Positions 7,352-9,490 of a stretch of 9,490 nucleotides of DNA are shown in pieces. Below the pieces are notes generated by a model. It saw nothing but the letters and a program-made list of their open reading frames with translations, was not told where the DNA came from and searched no databases. A program made the position numbers and the translations under genes. Each line of letters opens with the position of its first letter. Positions within the stretch are counted from its first letter, which is position 1. Origin of the DNA: Verrucomicrobiota bacterium (lineage in GTDB: Bacteria > Verrucomicrobiota > Verrucomicrobiia > Chthoniobacterales > UBA10450); the NCBI GenBank assembly GCA_003218615.1, contig QHOD01000089.1, forward strand, positions 1 through 9,490, given 5' to 3'.

Positions 7352-8188
7352 TTAGGACGTGCTCTCGGGAGCTTCCTCGGCTTGTTCTTCGCCTATTTCT
7401 TCTTCGATTTCGCGCCGCCATTCGCGCGACAGCCAGGGCCGCAGCACTCCGTAAAGCAAATAAACCAGGAACAGCACCGCCGGCATCCATTCATAATTCA
7501 TGACGGTGAAAATCAATACGAGACTGATAATAAGAAAACGCGGGATCGATTTTTTCGTCTTCCAATTCACCGCCTTGAAGCTCGGATACTGGAACCGGCT
7601 GAACATCATAAAGGAGAGAAAAAGCATGAGCGGCGGCAAAACGAATTTCCAGTTGCCGAGATGATGTTCGCCTTCGGCCAGCCAGAGCAGAAAAAGAGTG
7701 ATGGATGCGATGAGGCCAGCAGCTGAGGGAATGGGAAAACCGGTGAAATTTTTTTGGCTATCAGTATCGGCCGTTTCGTGATTGGCAGACGCGGTGTTGA
7801 AGCGTGCCAGACGCAGCGCACCGCACGCGAGATAGATAAACGCAATGATCCAACAGGCGCGCGGAAATTCCTGGAGAACGATCCGATAAACCATTAGCGC
7901 TGGTGCAACGCCGAATGAAACAATGTCAGCCAGAGAATCGAATTCGCGACCAAACACACTCTCATGTCCACCGAGACGTGCGAGCCGGCCATCGAGCAGA
8001 TCAAAAAAACAGGCGGCGAGAATGAACCAGATGGCGGTATGAAAGAGATCGCCCGCGGCGTCCGAATTGGAACTTTGAAGTAAGGCACCCTCGAGGATTT
8101 TGAGCGTAGCGGTAAAGCCGCAAAACAAATTCCCTGCCGTCATTAAATTCGGCAGTAGATAAATCTTGGCGTGATTCTGTTCGCTCAT
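7352..8188 (-). CDS. pssA: CDP-diacylglycerol-serine O-phosphatidyltransferase
   Basis: This integral membrane enzyme makes phosphatidylserine and CMP from CDP-diacylglycerol and L-serine, the first committed step toward phosphatidylethanolamine. The 278-residue protein carries the full CDP-alcohol phosphatidyltransferase signature: D63-x2-D66-G67-x2-A70-R71-x8-G80-x3-D84-x3-D88. The start LLPNLMTAGNLFCGF (11-25) is typical of the PssA subgroup rather than PgsA, and several hydrophobic segments follow. ARFN (about 128-131) and TGFPIPSAAG (about 149-158) are further family landmarks. The C-terminus is a strongly acidic tail (about 260-278, EIEEEIGEE-like) of unknown role. Its ATG overlaps the psd stop by four bases (ATGA on the minus strand), and no Shine-Dalgarno sequence precedes it, so translation probably depends on ribosomes finishing psd. 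The assignment is strong from the motif plus the psd neighbour. Confidence 0.95.
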   Translation of the reverse strand: MSEQNHAKIYLLPNLMTAGNLFCGFTATLKILEGALLQSSNSDAAGDLFHTAIWFILAACFFDLLDGRLARLGGHESVFGREFDSLADIVSFGVAPALMVYRIVLQEFPRACWIIAFIYLACGALRLARFNTASANHETADTDSQKNFTGFPIPSAAGLIASITLFLLWLAEGEHHLGNWKFVLPPLMLFLSFMMFSRFQYPSFKAVNWKTKKSIPRFLIISLVLIFTVMNYEWMPAVLFLVYLLYGVLRPWLSREWRREIEEEIGEEQAEEAPESTS

Positions 8189-8820
8189 TGATCGGGGAGT
8201 TGCGCAATGATTGTCGATCCGCCGAGCACGTGATCCCCCACCTTCACCAGCACGGTGGCGGCGAGCGGCAAATATACTTCGGTTCGTGAACCGAAGCGAA
8301 TCATTCCAAAGCGCTGGCCTTTTTTTAATTCATCGCCAATCTCCGCCCAGGCCACGATGCGTCTCGCGATTGCGCCGGTGAGCTGGCGAACCACAATTGC
8401 GACGCGCGGATTTTCGAGCGCCCACGTCATCGATTCATTCTTCTCCGAACACTCCGGGCGTCGCGCGTCGAGACACAGTCCTTCTCGATGCTGGCGGTAA
8501 ATCACCCGACCATCGATTGGCGCGCGATTGGTGTGAACATCGAAGATCGACAAGAAAATTCCGACACGGCGCGTTTTTGTTTTGAGAACCTCGTTCTCAT
8601 CCACCTCGGCGATGTCGGCGACCGTTCCGTCGGCAGCAGCCACGATCAGGTGCGGGTCAGGCGGTACCCGACGATTCGGGTCACGGAAAAACGCAACGGT
8701 GCAAAAAAGCAGCACCAGAAAAAGCATTGATAACCACCCTGCGATGAGCCAGCCGACCACTGCGAACAGGACTAAAATCGCAAAAATCCAGCGTGCTTCA
8801 GAGAGGGTTTGGAATCGCAT
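8185..8820 (-). CDS. psd: Phosphatidylserine decarboxylase, short single-proenzyme type
   Basis: This pyruvoyl-dependent enzyme converts phosphatidylserine to phosphatidylethanolamine and CO2 at the inner membrane. At 211 residues it belongs to the short Psd class. A hydrophobic hairpin (about 11-45) anchors the N-terminus. FFRDPNR (44-50), AADGTV (62-67, D64) and FDVHTNRAPIDG (93-104, H96) match the family. RFGSRTEVYLP (175-185) contains the self-cleavage site, where the chain is expected to break between G177 and S178, with S178 becoming the pyruvoyl group and leaving a C-terminal alpha chain of about 34 residues. It is the first gene of the psd-pssA pair, which encodes the two steps in reverse reaction order. 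The ATG has no Shine-Dalgarno sequence and lies only about five bases from the transcription start predicted from the candidate promoter, so a nearly leaderless message is possible. Confidence 0.94.
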   Translation of the reverse strand: MRFQTLSEARWIFAILVLFAVVGWLIAGWLSMLFLVLLFCTVAFFRDPNRRVPPDPHLIVAAADGTVADIAEVDENEVLKTKTRRVGIFLSIFDVHTNRAPIDGRVIYRQHREGLCLDARRPECSEKNESMTWALENPRVAIVVRQLTGAIARRIVAWAEIGDELKKGQRFGMIRFGSRTEVYLPLAATVLVKVGDHVLGGSTIIAQLPDQ

Positions 8821-8831
8821 TTTGCAAAGCT

Positions 8832-8860
8832 ATTTTCGGAGCCGAAAAGAGGGCGGTCAA
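8832..8860 (-). promoter_or_regulatory. Candidate psd-pssA promoter
   Basis: Read on the minus strand, TTGACC (8860-8855) is followed after 17 bases by GAAAAT (8837-8832), a fair match to sigma-70 -35 and -10 elements with ideal spacing. The expected transcription start (about 8825) is close to the psd ATG at 8820. The -10 element falls inside the dyad at 8833-8848. This is a reading of consensus only. Confidence 0.35.
8833..8848. promoter_or_regulatory. Perfect dyad upstream of psd, operator-like
   Basis: TTTTCGGAGCCGAAAA has 7-bp perfect arms around a two-base centre. It sits 12 bp before the psd start and overlaps the -10 element and spacer of the candidate psd promoter, where a repressor would act. 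As RNA it could also form a tight stem, but a two-base loop is sterically poor, which favours a DNA-level site. No known regulator motif is recognised. Confidence 0.4.
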
Positions 8861-8881
8861 GGCAGCAAAAATCCCGAGAAC

Positions 8882-8932
8882 AAGGCGCCGGCGCGAACCA
8901 CAATATCATGGGCCGGGCGGCCGTGGCGCCTT
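8882..8932. repeat. GC-rich imperfect inverted repeat in the psd-gyrB gap
   Basis: AAGGCGCC (8882-8889) pairs with GGCGCCTT (8925-8932) around a 35-base interior that itself holds GGCC-GGGC-GGCC (8911-8922). The region is much richer in GC than the A/T-rich flanks on both sides. No gene is supported here. It could be a structured leader or small RNA, a dispersed palindrome, or an insulator between the divergent units. Confidence 0.35.
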
Positions 8933-8977
8933 CAACCGGTAGCGCAAATAACCCGTTCGGAACCACGAGATTATTTG

Positions 8978-9005
8978 TTGTTTCTGAGCTACTTCCGGTT
9001 ATCTT
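8978..9005 (+). promoter_or_regulatory. Candidate gyrB promoter
   Basis: TTGTTT (8978-8983) and TATCTT (9000-9005) are separated by 16 bases in the A/T-rich part of the divergent region, about 30 bp before the gyrB start. The match to the sigma-70 consensus is modest, and shifted readings (for example TTGTTG at 8975) are equally possible. Confidence 0.3.
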
Positions 9006-9014
9006 AATCCATAA

Positions 9015-9028
9015 GGGTCGCTTGACCC
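9015..9028 (+). promoter_or_regulatory. Small hairpin just before the gyrB start
   Basis: GGGTC (9015-9019), loop GCTT, GACCC (9024-9028) form a perfect 5-bp stem ending six bases before the gyrB ATG. It buries the only Shine-Dalgarno-like bases (AAGGG), which are in any case too far from the ATG. It could influence translation initiation of gyrB, or be chance. Confidence 0.3.
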
Positions 9029-9034
9029 GTTTCT

Positions 9035-9490
9035 ATGGCGCAAGTTCAAGAAGAAACTCCGGTCGAAAAATCGGCCCGGAATTCGGTGACCGGAATCGGC
9101 GCAGCGCAAAAGTACGACGCGGCCCAGATCGACAAATTGGAGGGACTCGAGGCAGTTCGGAAGCGTCCTGGAATGTTCATCGGAGACCCGGATGAGCGCG
9201 GCCTGCACCATTTAGTTTTCGAGGTGCTTGATAATTCGATTGACGAACATCTCGCGGGATTTTGCACGAAAATTGAAGTGGCCGTTCACGTCGATGGCTC
9301 GGTGTCCGTGCGGGACAATGGTCGCGGCATTCCTGTGGACATCCACCCGAAATGGAAGATGCCGGCCATTGAACTGGTGCTGACAAATTTGCACGCCGGC
9401 GGAAAATTTGGACAAGGCGCCTACAAATATTCCGGCGGGTTGCACGGCGTCGGGGCGAAATGCACGAACGCTCTTTCGGAATGGTTCAAA
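9035..9490 (+). CDS. gyrB: DNA gyrase subunit B, N-terminal ATPase part (cut by window end)
   Basis: The frame is open from the ATG to the last base (152 codons) and continues beyond the window. GyrB is the ATPase subunit of the topoisomerase that introduces negative supercoils. The visible part is the GHKL ATP-binding domain: KLEGLEAVRKRPGMFIGD (34-51); HHLVFEVLDNSIDEHLAG (58-75) with general base E63 and Mg-binding N67; RDNGRGIPVDIH (93-104) with D94; LHAGGKF (119-125); and YKYSGGLHGVG (130-140), the ATP lid. An in-frame TGA at 9023-9025 makes this ATG the first possible start and gives an N-terminal extension of roughly 20 residues over E. coli GyrB. The GHKL part alone cannot fully exclude ParE, but the GLHGVGAKCTNALSEW segment reads like PVC-group GyrB. 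No usable Shine-Dalgarno sequence precedes it. Confidence 0.93.
   Translation, partial: MAQVQEETPVEKSARNSVTGIGAAQKYDAAQIDKLEGLEAVRKRPGMFIGDPDERGLHHLVFEVLDNSIDEHLAGFCTKIEVAVHVDGSVSVRDNGRGIPVDIHPKWKMPAIELVLTNLHAGGKFGQGAYKYSGGLHGVGAKCTNALSEWFK

Noticed and set aside
7298..7726. 142-codon plus-strand open frame
   Set aside because: It is antisense to pssA, whose CDP-alcohol transferase motif is complete; the frame has no recognisable features.
7352..8188. Alternative call as phosphatidylglycerophosphate synthase (PgsA)
   Set aside because: The shared CDP-alcohol motif fits both, but the N-terminal NLMTAGNLFCGF segment and coupling to psd favour PssA.
8772..8966. 64-codon minus-strand open frame upstream of and overlapping psd
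   Set aside because: It overlaps the psd start in another frame and has no family resemblance; a leader peptide cannot be excluded but nothing supports it.
8809..9195. 128-codon plus-strand open frame over the psd-gyrB spacer
   Set aside because: It overlaps the 5' part of gyrB in another frame, is rich in Arg/Gly/Ser and has no domain; gyrB starts cleanly at 9035.

Overview
The window looks like ordinary chromosomal DNA from a Gram-negative, soil-type bacterium of the Verrucomicrobiota/PVC group. The partial GyrB at the right edge reads like PVC GyrB (a SGGLHGVGAKCTNALSEW-type segment). The accessory genes (a PHP-glycosyltransferase fusion and a giant secreted Asp-box propeller) are of kinds common in Verrucomicrobiota, Acidobacteriota and Planctomycetota. 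Shine-Dalgarno sequences are almost absent. The phylum call is an inference from memory of these families, with no search behind it.

Left part (1-3169, + strand): a DUF2334-type polysaccharide deacetylase-like gene overlaps by an ATGA junction an 800-codon gene. That second gene joins an N-terminal PHP metal-dependent hydrolase to a C-terminal GT4 glycosyltransferase. The pair looks like one translationally coupled unit for making or trimming a cell-surface glycan or glycolipid.

Middle (3258-7294, + strand): a 1080-residue exported beta-propeller protein with eleven Asp-boxes and a C-terminal helical region ends inside a degenerate heptamer repeat. It is followed by a small sugar-1-phosphate nucleotidyltransferase (GlmU/RmlA N-domain type), which could supply an NDP-sugar donor, although no physical link to the glycosyltransferase is shown.

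Right part (7352-9490): psd and pssA lie on the minus strand with a 4-bp overlap and together form the two-step phosphatidylethanolamine pathway. They converge on the nucleotidyltransferase gene across a 57-bp gap holding an 8-bp-stem hairpin. A 214-bp divergent intergenic region separates psd from gyrB (plus strand, cut by the window end). It holds a candidate psd promoter overlapped by a perfect dyad, a GC-rich inverted repeat, a candidate gyrB promoter and a small hairpin just before the gyrB start.

No phage, insertion sequence, CRISPR array, tRNA or rRNA was seen. I found no convincing wholly new system. The most unusual items are the deacetylase/PHP-GT fusion module, its unassigned middle region, the heptamer repeat, and the structured psd-gyrB intergenic region.
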